Shown: piece after piece, positions 7,917-17,614 of the stretch
Position numbering within the stretch: the first letter of the stretch is position 1
How the letters are laid out: the number at the start of each line of letters is the position of its first letter
Source: Bacillota bacterium
GTDB taxonomy: Bacteria > Bacillota > Bacilli > Paenibacillales > Paenibacillaceae
DNA length: 64,000 nt
Direction: 5' to 3'
NCBI GenBank assembly: GCA_023460795.1
Contig: JAEWPC010000011.1
Span: 62,001 to 126,000 of the forward strand
The notes under the pieces: generated by a model
Seen by the model: the letters and a program-made list of their open reading frames with translations, nothing else
The model's database searches: none
What the model was told of the DNA's origin: nothing
Made by a program: the position numbers and the translations under genes

Positions 7917-8063
7917 TCAACTTTCCTTGTCCATTGCCCGGCGTACACTCTTCATCACCGTTTGATGGTCTAATCGTGTCGGATCGTTTCGCGCTTGTTC
8001 CTCTGCCTCCAAAAGTGCTTTTTCAATCTCCTCGTCCCGCTCGGTTACGTCTTATTCGTTCAT
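7917..8063 (-). pseudogene. Small charged protein gene with an in-frame stop at codon 4
   Basis: A near-perfect ribosome site (GAGGAGGT) precedes ATG at 8063, which reads Met-Asn-Glu-stop (TAA). The frame then stays open for 44 codons, DVTERDEEIEKALLEAEEQA and on to RRAMDKES, before TGA. The high Glu/Arg content, good start signal and terminator downstream suggest a once intact 48-residue protein killed by a single base change, or else a sequencing error. No other good start was found. The family is not recognised; size and charge would fit a small antitoxin-like or DNA-binding protein, but that is speculation. Confidence 0.5.
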
Positions 8064-8146
8064 GCCCTACCTCCTCGGAATTAGAATATTAAAGCCATCT
8101 CTATTTTCGCCCGACACCGCTCTGAATGCCACTCTACCGAACTGCG

Positions 8147-9094
8147 CTATCGGCTTGGTACCACGCGCTGTTTACGATAAACCTTCAGGTCGTCATTAAC
8201 GTCTTTCCCGATGGGCGGCTCGTCGGAAATCGCGTAAGTTGGGCCGAGTAATTGTTGAATCATCATTGTGGCTGAGCGCCCCGGCTCATCGTTGTCCAAA
8301 TGAAGTACTATGCGCTCCACTTCCGGGTAGCTTTGCAGATAGTGGGTGAGTGCTGCCGGGGCAACGCCCTCATCCTTATTTTCTTTTGGGCTGTATATGC
8401 CGGCCAACGACAGTTGATGCGACTGTCGCCAGTCTCTCCCTGCAATTGTCTCAAGGGTGCAATATGATAAAAGGTCAATTGCACTTTCAAACAAATGCAG
8501 CTCGGTGCCGTTGTCATCGGCCGGTATAGCGAACGAATACCGTTTATCGCTGCCTAGCGCTTCGCCCATATATCGGGTTTTGGTTGTCCCGCGTATCGCC
8601 GCATAGCGCGGATCTCCTGTCAAATCAAATCCCACAAAAACTGCATTATGGTACATTCGGCTTTCGTATAAGCGTCCCGAATTGAGACAAAAATCGATTA
8701 CATCGCGAGAAATGCCGCGTTTGGAGAGATAAGCGGCGACGCGATTCGAAGTCTCATAAGGTTCGGGAAGCTCCAGCCGCGCATTTGAACCATCCTGCTG
8801 GATGGCAGGAGTAGCTGGAGCCATGTGAACTGGTGGATTACCGTCAATTTGCAGCACTGCATCGGGAAACGACATGCCTCTTACTTTAATGAGATAGTCC
8901 AGCGCCGAGCGTCCGCCGATCCCTCGCGACCACCAAAACCATTTGCCATTGGAGATTTTAAGACTGTCATGGGTTCGGGTCGAATAGGTGTTGCGCGAGC
9001 AGCGAACCAGTTCGTATGGCTCGAAACATTGCAAATAGGTGAGCAGGTCCAATTGCTTTGCACGTTCGATTTGTTCCTTGTTTACATAGCTCAT
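8147..9094 (-). CDS. DUF3991/TOPRIM domain protein (primase-like)
   Basis: A 315-residue protein. An N-terminal CHC2-like zone (LLTYLQCFEPYELVRCSRNT, then KWFWWSRGIGGRSALDYL) is followed by a DUF3991-like middle part (VAAYLSKRGISRDVIDFCL) and a TOPRIM fold with the acidic pair in IVLHLDNDEPGRSATMM. Such proteins occur in most Tn1549-like elements and may prime the transferred strand or assist replication. ATG at 9094 follows GAGAGGAA by about 9 bases. An in-frame extension to 9190 exists but lacks family similarity. TOPRIM and fold are seen in the sequence; primase activity is inferred. Confidence 0.82.
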   Translation of the reverse strand: MSYVNKEQIERAKQLDLLTYLQCFEPYELVRCSRNTYSTRTHDSLKISNGKWFWWSRGIGGRSALDYLIKVRGMSFPDAVLQIDGNPPVHMAPATPAIQQDGSNARLELPEPYETSNRVAAYLSKRGISRDVIDFCLNSGRLYESRMYHNAVFVGFDLTGDPRYAAIRGTTKTRYMGEALGSDKRYSFAIPADDNGTELHLFESAIDLLSYCTLETIAGRDWRQSHQLSLAGIYSPKENKDEGVAPAALTHYLQSYPEVERIVLHLDNDEPGRSATMMIQQLLGPTYAISDEPPIGKDVNDDLKVYRKQRVVPSR

Positions 9095-9194
9095 TGCCGT
9101 AGTTCCTCTCTGAAAAAGTAAGTAATAGTCGACGGCTTTACTACTCGTGTCTCTTAATCGTAAGGCCGATTTTCTTCCATCCTGCCGCACTTGG

Positions 9195-9482
9195 TCATCG
9201 TGCCTTACCCTTCTTTTTGGGATACAGATAAGCTCTTCGTTCCCTCAACTCTGTAGCGCCTTTCTTTTTCATGAATGCGTCTAACTCGCTTTCATAGACT
9301 TGGCTGGTCACCCCGTTCGAATCACGGATGTAATAATACGTGTCGCCAAATCCGTTCTTCCATTTGGATATCAATTCCAATGCTGGCACGGTTTCACCCT
9401 CCTCGGTCGGATTGGTTCCGTAACAAATAGGCGGTAAAATCGGGCAAAAGCATCCGCCGCCGCTTGGGATGGCATACAACAT
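9195..9482 (-). CDS. Hypothetical small ICE protein
   Basis: A 95-residue protein starting MLYAIPSGGGCFCPILPP, with three cysteines in the first 25 residues and a basic tail (YPKKKGKAR). The central part (YYYIRDSNGVTSQVYESELD) looks like a small beta-rich domain. ATG at 9482 is chosen because GGAGGAA lies about 6 bases before it; a start at 9557 lacks a ribosome site. It follows the giant methylase/helicase gene. Family not recognised. Confidence 0.55.
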   Translation of the reverse strand: MLYAIPSGGGCFCPILPPICYGTNPTEEGETVPALELISKWKNGFGDTYYYIRDSNGVTSQVYESELDAFMKKKGATELRERRAYLYPKKKGKAR

Positions 9483-9562
9483 GTGCGTTCCTCCAGAAAT
9501 GCGAAAAGGACCCCAAAAGCCGGAGTCCGTTTCGTCCTGTGATTTATACCTTTCCATTGCCG

Positions 9563-12500
9563 TTATCGCTCTCGATCCGCAACCCGCCGTTCGGGTGCTT
9601 CCGGTTCTTCATCCGACACGCTGTCCACGGCTTCGTTCTCCCGTTTGTCCATGTTCAGCAGCACATTTAACTCCGCGAGCCGCGCGGACTTCGTTTGCAG
9701 TTCCTGTTCTTGCTTGAACGGTGCCTCGATCTGCTCCTTCGCCGTTACCATCTGTTGCTTAAGTGTTGCGAACTGCTCACGGCAATAGGCGAGCTTATTC
9801 GGCAAATCCGACAATGTATTGTTTATTCGACTCATATTGCCGCCTGCATCCGGTCCTAACGTAATCGTATGGCCCAAAGCGCCGCGCAGCGTCACCTTAT
9901 ATTCCTTTGCAAAGCTATCAAAAGATAGCCATAAGGAAAAGCCCATGTATCTGCCTGCTTCCTGCGGATCGGGAGAGGTCATGCCCTTGCAGGCTTCCAG
10001 CAGGGCAGCGCCCGCCGCAGCACGTTCCGAGTACGTGTAATCCTTGATGGTCATACCGGGAAAACGGGAATCGTCGCTGCTAGCCTTTTCCGACGCTTGG
10101 GCGCGCATGAACAAGGCCACGTCCTGCTCATACCCAGCAATGCGTTCCTCCGTTGACTTGATTTGCTGCGGCAGCATTTTAAGCAGCCGATCCTCCAGCG
10201 CATAACGCTGGCTTAAATGATTCGCCTTGAGCAGCTTGAGCTTCGACACTTGAATGTCGAGGTCCATCTTCTCCTTGATGTACGGATTGCCAGTCGCCAG
10301 CGCCTTGACTTCGGCATAGGAGAGTGCCGTCTCATCAATATCTTCGGCAGACCGAACCGGCGATTTGCTGGTCATGATCTGCGAGATAAACCGCTGCTTG
10401 TTCTCCAGCGTTTGATAAAGGTAAGCGTCAAACGTGTTCTCTGTGACATAGCGAAAGATGTGAACCTCGCTGTTCTGGTTGCCTTGCCGAATAATCCGCC
10501 CGCTGCGCTGCTCCAGGTCGCGTGGTCGCCACGGACAATCGAGGTCGTGCAGCGCACTTAGTTTGGTCTGTACGTTCGTCCCTGCGCCCATCTTGAAGGT
10601 CGATCCAAGCAGCACCCGAACCTGCCCCGTTCGTACTTTCGCAAACAGTTCCTTTTTCTTTATTTCCGTGTTGGCGTCGTGAATGAAGGCGATCTCCTCT
10701 GCCGGAACGCCTTTCTCCGTCAGTTTGCGTCTTAATTCGTCATACACATTAAAGGTTCCGTCCTGCTTCGGAATAGATAGGTCGCAAAAGACCAACTGCG
10801 CGAGCCGTTGCTCCTGACTGTCGGCCCATTGCCGAAAGACGTTATCCGCGCAGGCGCTTACTTTGCTGCCTTCGTCATCGGGTAGCATTGCGTTTGCAAG
10901 CCGTTGATCGAGGGCCAGCTTGCGTCCGTCGTTGGTGATCTTGAGCATGTTGTCTTCATGCGGCTCTACTCGCTTCGCTCGCACCTGTTCGGCGCGGCTG
11001 GCGAGATCCGCGACCATCTCACGCTGAAAATCGCTCGGCGGCACAGCGACGTTGTGGAAGTGGGCTTTGGGAACCGGAAGCTGGAGCATATCCGCCGTCT
11101 GAATGTCCGCTACTTCCTTAAAAACGTTCATCAGCTCCGGCAAATTATAAAAACGGGCAAACCGCGTTTTCGCGCGATAGCCCGTTCCTTCCGGTGCCAA
11201 TTCGATGGCGGTAACTGTTTCGCCAAATGTCGAAGCCCACGAATCAAAGTGCTGCAAGCCTTGCCCGCGCAGCCGCTCGTATTGCAAGTAGCGCTGCATC
11301 GTGTACATCTCGGTGATGGAGTTGGAGATCGGCGTACCCGTGGCAAAAATAATGCCCCGTCCTTCGGTCAATTCATCCAAATAGCGGCACTTGGCAAACA
11401 TGTCCGACGACTTCTGCGCTTCGGTTTGCGACAGCCCGGCGACGTTGCGCATTTTCGTATAAAGGAACAGATTTTTATACGAGTCTGCTTCGTCGACGAA
11501 CAATCGATCGATGCCGAGTTCCTCAAAGGTGACCACATCATCCTTACGGCTCGCGTCGCTCAGCTTCTCCAGCTTGACCTGCAGCGTCTTCTTTGTCCGC
11601 TCAAGCTGCTTGATGGCATACCGCTCGCCCTTGGCTTCCTTTAGCTCGCGGATGCCGCTTGTGATTTCGGATATTTGCTCGTAAAGCTGCTGCCGCTGGC
11701 GCTCCGCCGAGATCGGAATTTTTTCAAATTGCGAGTGGCCGATAATAATCGCGTCGTAATCGCCGGTGGCAATCCGTGCGCAGAACGTCTTCCGGTTCTT
11801 CGTTTCAAAATCCTTCTTGGTGGCGACCAGCACGTTCGCGGACGGATAGAGCATCAAAAATTCCGCCGCCCATTGCTCGGTCAGATGATTAGGAACAACC
11901 AGCATGCTTTTGTTGCACAGGCCCAAATTCTTGCTTTCCATAGCCGCGGCGGTCATTGCAAAGGTTTTGCCCGCGCCGACGCAATGGGCGAACAGGGAAT
12001 TGCCGCCGTAGAGCGTGCGGGCAACCGCATTGACCTGATGCTGCCGCAACCGGATTTCCGGATTCATCCCGGTGAAGCGGATATGACTTCCATCATATTC
12101 GCGCGGACGGATGGAATTGAACCGATCATTGTACAGTCGCGTGAGCTGCTCCCGGCGCTGCGGATCTTGCCATATCCAGTCTCGAAACGCTTCCTTCATG
12201 GCTTCCTGCTTTTGCTGTGCGATAGCCGTTTCCTGCTTGTTCAGCACCCGCTTTTCCACACCGTTCTCAACGGCCGTATCGAAAATTCTTACATCCCGCA
12301 GATTCAGCGTGTCTTCGAGAATTTTGTACGCATTGATGCGATTCGTACCGTAGGTGACATTAGCCTTAATATTGTTACTGCGATCATCGCTTTTGCCTTT
12401 GACGTTCCAGGCTGCTGTGTAGCCAGAATACATCACATTGATGGAGGTTTGGTACATATACGGCGTATCCACCAGTTCGAAAATGAATGCCCGAATGACT

Positions 12501-15500
12501 TCCGGCGGCAGCCAGGTTGCGCCCAGTCGCACATCAATCTCGGAAGCGTCCAAGTCCTTCGGCTGCACGGCTTCCAGCGCTCTAACATTTTCAGCGTACC
12601 GCTCGGCGTCATAGGCCGCAAACTGTTTGGCAGCACGCAGCTTTTCACGCACATTGCCCGATAGATACGCATCCGCTGTTTCGTATATCGGTTGTCCTTC
12701 TACGTCCAGATTTTCAGGATTCGGGAAGATCACGCCGCGAAGCTCCTGCACAAGCCGTTCCTGCGCGAGTCCTGTCAACTCTGCCATATACGGCAGATCG
12801 ACGCGAGCTTTCGTACCGATGGAAACCGCCAGCGCCTCCGAAGCCGTATCCACCTGTTTTATGTTGGCGCGTTGCCGAATGGTACGCTTCGTGAACATGT
12901 CCGCCTTGCGTAGCAATCGTCCTTCTTCGTCCACGACTTCAAGAGAGCAAAGGAGGAAGTATGAACTGTCATCGGAGAAAGCAAGGCTGTTGGCGCGACT
13001 GTTAATCAGACCGTATTGCGCTGTGAACCGTTCATATTGCATGTTCAACTTGCGCTGCTGTTCCCGGATCATCTCGTCGCTGTAATCCTCGGTTTGGTAT
13101 TCGATCAGTTCGCGCACCGTGTCCCGAAGCTGAATCATGCCCTTGATGCGGCCCGCCGCAGTTGCTGATGTTTCAACCGACCGCATCCGGCTGTTTTCCC
13201 GAAAATAGATGCGGCCATCCACCAGCGCAAAGCTGAAGTTGCGGACAGACGGGTCGGCAGGCAGGGAGACCTCTTCCTCCTCCGGCTGTTCCTCCCGTTC
13301 CAACTCGACCCACTCGGCATGGATGTTCGCCAGCGCCTCGCGCAGCAGCTCATCCAAAGGAGCGTCCGGATAGGGTCGGCAGGTCGTTTCCTTCTGGTTG
13401 CCGTACATTCGATCATCAAAGGCCATCGTACCAAGAACCATTTCGGGGCGGGCCGCAAAGTAGCTATTCACCGGCACATCCTCTGCCGTAACGCCGAGCG
13501 AAAGCCATTCCTCGGTTTGCTCGCTGACGGACACCATACGGTCCCGTTTTTGCAAAAACAAAATGTCGGCGGTCACTTCGGTTCCGGCATTCGCGAGAAA
13601 CGCATTGCTAGGCAGACGAACCGCGCCGAGCAGCGCGGCCCGTTCCGCGATGTATTTTCGGACGGTTGGGTTTTGTTTGTCCATCGTCCCTTTCGACGTA
13701 ATGAAAGCGACAATGCCGCCTGGACGAACCTTATCCAGCGTCTTCGCAAAAAAGTAATCATGAATCAGAAACTTGTGCTTATCGTATTTTTTGTCGGCCA
13801 CGCCGTAGCTGCCGAACGGCACGTTGCCAACCGCGAGGTCAAAAAAACTGTCCGGCAAGCTGGTCTGCTCGTAGCCGCTGACAGCAATCGATACTTGCGG
13901 ATAAAGCTGCCGCGCTATGCGCCCGGTGATGCTGTCCAACTCCACGCCAAACAGCCGAGCGTCCTGAAATGACTCGGGCAATAGACCGAAAAAATTGCCG
14001 ATGCCGCAAGACGGCTCCAAAATATTACCGCTGCGAAAGCCCATCCTCTCCAGGCATTCGTACATCGCCTTGATGACGGTTGGAGAGGTGTAGTGCGCAT
14101 TCAGCGTGGAGGCGCGGGCGGATGCATATTCCTCCGGGTCCAGCAAATCTCGCAGCTCCGCATATTCGGTTCCCCATTGCGGATTCCCATCATCAAATGC
14201 TTGCGGAATCCCGCCCCAGCCCACATAACGGGCAAGCACGGCCTGCTCGTCCGCAGCCGCCTGACGGTTATCCTTCTCCAGTTGCCCGAGCAGCCGGATC
14301 GCTTCCACGTTCCACTTGTACTTGGTTTTCGCGCCGCCATGTCCCAATTCGTTATCCATGATCCGGTAGTTGCTGACCGGAGTCGATTCACGCCGGATCT
14401 CGATCTCGGGCGTGGCAGCGGAAAGAGCAACGGGAGATATCCTGTCCCCCTCATCATGTGCCGGTTGTGCCGCTTGCTCCGGTTCGTCCACCAGTTCCGT
14501 ATCCCATTCCGCGAGTTCCGAATCCGATTTCTGCTGGCCGGAAATCAGATGATCGTTCAGCGGATTCTCGCGCAGCATGCGCTCGAAATCCCGGCGATTC
14601 ATTTCCTGCATGAATAACGGAAATTGAACGTCCTGCAGTACAACCTTTCGCGGCTCCATCTGCGCAATTTCGTATTCATCTGCACCGATAAAAACTTTGC
14701 TGCCCTCAGTATACGCATAGTGCGCCCGAGCCCGGTTGGGTATTTGCTGCGACTCATCCAGCTGCACTTTCGATAGCGGCAGATTGTGTTCCGTCTTTTC
14801 CGCCGCGCGCTGCCTGCGCTTCTCCTCCTGCTGCTCGGCATAGGCAGGCAATCGTTCTTCTTCCTGGCGGTTTAAATAACGGCCCGCTGCCAGCAGCTCG
14901 CCGATTCGCTTTTGCACCTTGATCCACGGCAACACTACTTTAACTTCCGGGTTCATAATAGAACCTCGTGTCACCGTAATTCCCTTACTATCGTGATTTT
15001 CATGAATATCGGTGCCGATCAGAGCAGGGAGGCGCCCGCCAGTGCCATATTCCCGTTTCAGAAAATCAGCGTTTTCCTGCGCCGATAACGACTGTTGGAA
15101 AAATAGCGCGATGCGAAGCTTTCCGCTCTCAAAACCACTTCCACCTTGCAGTACAGCGTCGATGGCCGCTTGAGGAAGTGAAAAAGCGGAGGCTTTTTCG
15201 TCCTCCGCTTGCTTCATCCATAATGTCTGCTGCTGAATAGAAGGCACCGATGTACGAGCAGGATCAAACTCGTTAAGGATCATCATGCTGGCGAAATGCC
15301 CGGCAATCACCGACCAATCGTAAAAGCTCTGCGCCGTCCGCTGCTCCGCCGATCCCGTCCAAAGATGCAATACGTTGCGGTACGGCTCAAAACCGGCCTT
15401 TATGTCATCATCTAGCGTTAACTCCGTAATTCCCGGAGGGAACAGACTGCGTATATACAGCGTCCGTTCCCGATCTTCCTTATTCACATCAAAAAAGGCT

Positions 15501-16801
15501 TCGATAGCCGCCTTGCTCTCGGATAGCGGCGCGGCGCGAAGCATATCGTTGATGATCGCTTGGTCATGAAAAAACGGAAGACTTCTGTCCTCCGTTTCCC
15601 GGTCATACCATTTTAGTGATAAATCAGCTCCGTGAGAATCAGTTCCTCCGCTTGCTGCTTCAAGCTGTTCATGTGACTCGTCCAGCCCATCGGGTCGGTC
15701 GCCTTGTCCGGGGCCGGGTGCTGCCGAGTCAGTTCCTGCATCGTCAGGTCGATCTGCTCCCGTGCTGTCCGGTCGATGTCCGCCAGATGCCGGGTCAGTT
15801 GCTCCGACAGCATCAGGTGCGCGTAGGTTCCCTTCCGCTGCTCCTTGAGAAACGTCTTGCGCAACATCCCATATTTCCCGATGCTCATCGGTTCGATCAG
15901 CGTCAGGTCGGGCAGCAGGTAATCCCCGCTCGGCGTGTAGGTCAGTTCCATGCTCCATCATCCTTTCGCGTAATTTAGCTTCATTTTGCGGCAAGGATTC
16001 TGGCCTTGCAACGGTACGGCTTGCCGGACGCTCTTTTTTTCGCTGCTCATCGCGGCGCATCGCCCGGACGGTGGATTCAATCTCACGCAGAATGGTTTCA
16101 GCTACGTCGCTGATCGCCGCGCCCAAATGAGAGAGCGCAGGGAGCGTATTGAAATAGCCGACACCGGACAGATCGTCAACGCTGATGTAATGGGAGGGTT
16201 CCAGACCGCAGCGTGTCAGCGCCATAAAGGTGACCGCGTGTTGAGCGGCTTCCCTGAACAACAGTTCCACATGCGGCTCATCCAGTTCTTCCAGCAGGCT
16301 GTTGTCGCGTTCGGCCAGCAGGATCCGCACGTAATCGGTGCTGTGATCCTCCACCGCGTTTCGGGCAGCAGACAACAGCGTGTCAACCAGCTCCATACCA
16401 GGCTCTCGTTCACTGCCAAACGCATTTTCCAGCGTTTCGATGACGGCTTCCGTATCCGGCTCCTCCATGCGCCATAGGGAGATGGGTTGTCGGCTGCGGC
16501 TCTGCGTGTCCGACACATCGAAGACATGACGCAGCCCCAGATGACTGCCCCGATCCTCGATCAGCGCGATGCCTTTTGCGCCGCGCTTTACCCAACGGTT
16601 CAACCGCTTGTTCCAGATTTCAATTGAAGCACAGGCCGTAGCATCGGGGCGCTGCGCGTAAATCAAAAGTTGATCTTGAAACGGATACTTGTAGTTCCAG
16701 GCTGCCGTTCGCAGAAAATCGGCCCAGCGCTCGGGGTGATCCGAAACCGCATGGGCCGTACTGGCGGCAAGCTCGGCCATTCGCTGCAACTTGGCTGTCA
16801 A
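9563..16801 (-). CDS. Giant N6-adenine methylase / SNF2-type helicase fusion
   Basis: About 2412 residues. In order: an ArdC/LtrC-like N terminus (LLIYAQRPDATACASIEIW near residue 50-70); a long charged linker near 280-400; a methylase domain near 900-1100 with motif I EPSCGIGNFFG and catalytic site NVPFG in place of NPPY/F; an SNF2-type helicase core near 1480-1900 with Walker A VGAGKT, VDEAD, and motif VI QRSGRIIRQGNQ; then coiled coil. This protein is a hallmark of Tn1549-type elements and is thought to protect or remodel incoming DNA. TTG at 16801 is preferred (GAGGAGGT 6 bases upstream); GTG at 16810 overlaps that site. Two terminator-like hairpins lie inside. Confidence 0.88.
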   Translation of the reverse strand: MTAKLQRMAELAASTAHAVSDHPERWADFLRTAAWNYKYPFQDQLLIYAQRPDATACASIEIWNKRLNRWVKRGAKGIALIEDRGSHLGLRHVFDVSDTQSRSRQPISLWRMEEPDTEAVIETLENAFGSEREPGMELVDTLLSAARNAVEDHSTDYVRILLAERDNSLLEELDEPHVELLFREAAQHAVTFMALTRCGLEPSHYISVDDLSGVGYFNTLPALSHLGAAISDVAETILREIESTVRAMRRDEQRKKERPASRTVARPESLPQNEAKLRERMMEHGTDLHAERGLPAARPDADRTDEHREIWDVAQDVSQGAAEGNLRAPDAVGATDPASGGHRPDSTGADRPDDAGTDSAAPGPGQGDRPDGLDESHEQLEAASGGTDSHGADLSLKWYDRETEDRSLPFFHDQAIINDMLRAAPLSESKAAIEAFFDVNKEDRERTLYIRSLFPPGITELTLDDDIKAGFEPYRNVLHLWTGSAEQRTAQSFYDWSVIAGHFASMMILNEFDPARTSVPSIQQQTLWMKQAEDEKASAFSLPQAAIDAVLQGGSGFESGKLRIALFFQQSLSAQENADFLKREYGTGGRLPALIGTDIHENHDSKGITVTRGSIMNPEVKVVLPWIKVQKRIGELLAAGRYLNRQEEERLPAYAEQQEEKRRQRAAEKTEHNLPLSKVQLDESQQIPNRARAHYAYTEGSKVFIGADEYEIAQMEPRKVVLQDVQFPLFMQEMNRRDFERMLRENPLNDHLISGQQKSDSELAEWDTELVDEPEQAAQPAHDEGDRISPVALSAATPEIEIRRESTPVSNYRIMDNELGHGGAKTKYKWNVEAIRLLGQLEKDNRQAAADEQAVLARYVGWGGIPQAFDDGNPQWGTEYAELRDLLDPEEYASARASTLNAHYTSPTVIKAMYECLERMGFRSGNILEPSCGIGNFFGLLPESFQDARLFGVELDSITGRIARQLYPQVSIAVSGYEQTSLPDSFFDLAVGNVPFGSYGVADKKYDKHKFLIHDYFFAKTLDKVRPGGIVAFITSKGTMDKQNPTVRKYIAERAALLGAVRLPSNAFLANAGTEVTADILFLQKRDRMVSVSEQTEEWLSLGVTAEDVPVNSYFAARPEMVLGTMAFDDRMYGNQKETTCRPYPDAPLDELLREALANIHAEWVELEREEQPEEEEVSLPADPSVRNFSFALVDGRIYFRENSRMRSVETSATAAGRIKGMIQLRDTVRELIEYQTEDYSDEMIREQQRKLNMQYERFTAQYGLINSRANSLAFSDDSSYFLLCSLEVVDEEGRLLRKADMFTKRTIRQRANIKQVDTASEALAVSIGTKARVDLPYMAELTGLAQERLVQELRGVIFPNPENLDVEGQPIYETADAYLSGNVREKLRAAKQFAAYDAERYAENVRALEAVQPKDLDASEIDVRLGATWLPPEVIRAFIFELVDTPYMYQTSINVMYSGYTAAWNVKGKSDDRSNNIKANVTYGTNRINAYKILEDTLNLRDVRIFDTAVENGVEKRVLNKQETAIAQQKQEAMKEAFRDWIWQDPQRREQLTRLYNDRFNSIRPREYDGSHIRFTGMNPEIRLRQHQVNAVARTLYGGNSLFAHCVGAGKTFAMTAAAMESKNLGLCNKSMLVVPNHLTEQWAAEFLMLYPSANVLVATKKDFETKNRKTFCARIATGDYDAIIIGHSQFEKIPISAERQRQQLYEQISEITSGIRELKEAKGERYAIKQLERTKKTLQVKLEKLSDASRKDDVVTFEELGIDRLFVDEADSYKNLFLYTKMRNVAGLSQTEAQKSSDMFAKCRYLDELTEGRGIIFATGTPISNSITEMYTMQRYLQYERLRGQGLQHFDSWASTFGETVTAIELAPEGTGYRAKTRFARFYNLPELMNVFKEVADIQTADMLQLPVPKAHFHNVAVPPSDFQREMVADLASRAEQVRAKRVEPHEDNMLKITNDGRKLALDQRLANAMLPDDEGSKVSACADNVFRQWADSQEQRLAQLVFCDLSIPKQDGTFNVYDELRRKLTEKGVPAEEIAFIHDANTEIKKKELFAKVRTGQVRVLLGSTFKMGAGTNVQTKLSALHDLDCPWRPRDLEQRSGRIIRQGNQNSEVHIFRYVTENTFDAYLYQTLENKQRFISQIMTSKSPVRSAEDIDETALSYAEVKALATGNPYIKEKMDLDIQVSKLKLLKANHLSQRYALEDRLLKMLPQQIKSTEERIAGYEQDVALFMRAQASEKASSDDSRFPGMTIKDYTYSERAAAGAALLEACKGMTSPDPQEAGRYMGFSLWLSFDSFAKEYKVTLRGALGHTITLGPDAGGNMSRINNTLSDLPNKLAYCREQFATLKQQMVTAKEQIEAPFKQEQELQTKSARLAELNVLLNMDKRENEAVDSVSDEEPEAPERRVADRER
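15181..15210 (-). terminator. Terminator-like hairpin inside the methylase/helicase gene (1)
   Basis: Minus-strand stem of nine perfect pairs (AAGCGGAGG / CCTCCGCTT, 9-base loop) whose last two T extend into a run of five T. Shape is that of an intrinsic terminator in the sense direction. Confidence 0.4.
15569..15597 (-). terminator. Terminator-like hairpin inside the methylase/helicase gene (2)
   Basis: Minus-strand stem of 11 pairs with one G-U (AAACGGAGGAC / GTCTTCCGTTT, loop AGAA), continuing into six T. It lies about 400 bases upstream, in transcription order, of the previous hairpin. Confidence 0.5.
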
Positions 16802-16814
16802 AGGTCGCACCTCC

Positions 16815-17081
16815 TCATACGAAGGTAATTTGGTTCGTCAGACAAATGCCTTCCTCGGAATATCTTGGCGTGAGCCGAATAAGTCCATTTTGCTGAAGCC
16901 GATGCAGGTTGCGACGCACAGCAGAAGTGGAAAGACCCACCTCTGATGCAAGTCGCCTGGACGAAAGCAGTACCGCGCCGTTTCGCCCGCCTGCACGGTC
17001 CAGCAAATAGCTGTACAGCAGCTTCGCTGCAGGGGGAATAGATGCTCCGGTCAGCAATCGGTAACGGGCAAGATCATTCAT
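16815..17081 (-). CDS. Winged-helix DNA-binding protein (replication-initiator-like)
   Basis: An 88-residue protein: LLYSYLLDRAGGRNGAVLLS, then a helix-turn-helix (SSRRLASEVGLSTSAVRRNL) and a wing (NGLIRLTPR). The arrangement resembles the N-terminal winged helix of RepA_N-type initiators and of small ICE helix-turn-helix proteins. GGAGGATG lies about 8 bases before the ATG. It is 14 bases upstream of the methylase/helicase gene and could be its regulator; there is no separate replication domain. Confidence 0.7.
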   Translation of the reverse strand: MNDLARYRLLTGASIPPAAKLLYSYLLDRAGGRNGAVLLSSRRLASEVGLSTSAVRRNLHRLQQNGLIRLTPRYSEEGICLTNQITFV

Positions 17082-17095
17082 TGAAGTGCATCCTC

Positions 17096-17584
17096 CTATC
17101 GTTCCAGTTCAGACTTCTGCTTTAGTGGTGCCGATGAAGGGGAATGGAGGGGCGACGACAATTCATTTATTCGCTCCGGCCGAGTGAAGCAATATAAATA
17201 AAAGTTATAGTCGCCGGCACGCGGAAAGCATCGCAGATAGTAACGATGTTTTGCCGTCTGTAAACAAAAGCCATAGACATCGCTGTGCCGCGCGCTTGGT
17301 AGACGGGCCTCTGGATGTTTTATACAAAAATCATGCATGCCACTGCGGTTTTGAAGCAGCCCCTGTTCCGTCAACGCTTGAATGACCGCTCCAAGCTCCT
17401 CCCGAAAATCAGGAGTTTTCAACGAAGAGATGTGTTCGAACCAAGTCGCCCAGAATGCCTCCCCATCTTTGCCGAAATCACCGCGCACATGCCCAATACA
17501 ACCGCGCTCCGTATCCTTCTCGATGGAGGCGGAATAAAAATAAGCCTCATCCTTAGATGTGGCAATCTTCAGCTTCTCAATCAT
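17096..17584 (-). CDS. Conserved ICE protein of unknown function
   Basis: A 162-residue soluble protein. The segment GCIGHVRGDFGKDGEAFWATWFEH recalls a conserved block I associate with small proteins of clostridial conjugative elements. The middle (VYGFCLQTAKHRYYLRCFP) is rich in aromatic residues. GGGAGGAAAAGAGC precedes the ATG. It is 30 bases downstream of the large surface-protein gene. No function is known to me. Confidence 0.65.
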   Translation of the reverse strand: MIEKLKIATSKDEAYFYSASIEKDTERGCIGHVRGDFGKDGEAFWATWFEHISSLKTPDFREELGAVIQALTEQGLLQNRSGMHDFCIKHPEARLPSARHSDVYGFCLQTAKHRYYLRCFPRAGDYNFYLYCFTRPERINELSSPLHSPSSAPLKQKSELER

Positions 17585-17614
17585 GCTCTTTTCCTCCCAA
17601 ACGGTATGCTGTTT

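Noticed and set aside
7735..7920. 61-codon frame after the broken small gene (MEVNHHNVSHEDAERS)
   Set aside because: It runs through a terminator hairpin and ends in the oriT repeats. The start coupling is suggestive but coding is unlikely.
9483..9562. N-terminal extension of the 95-aa protein
   Set aside because: No ribosome site at 9557, whereas a strong one precedes 9482.
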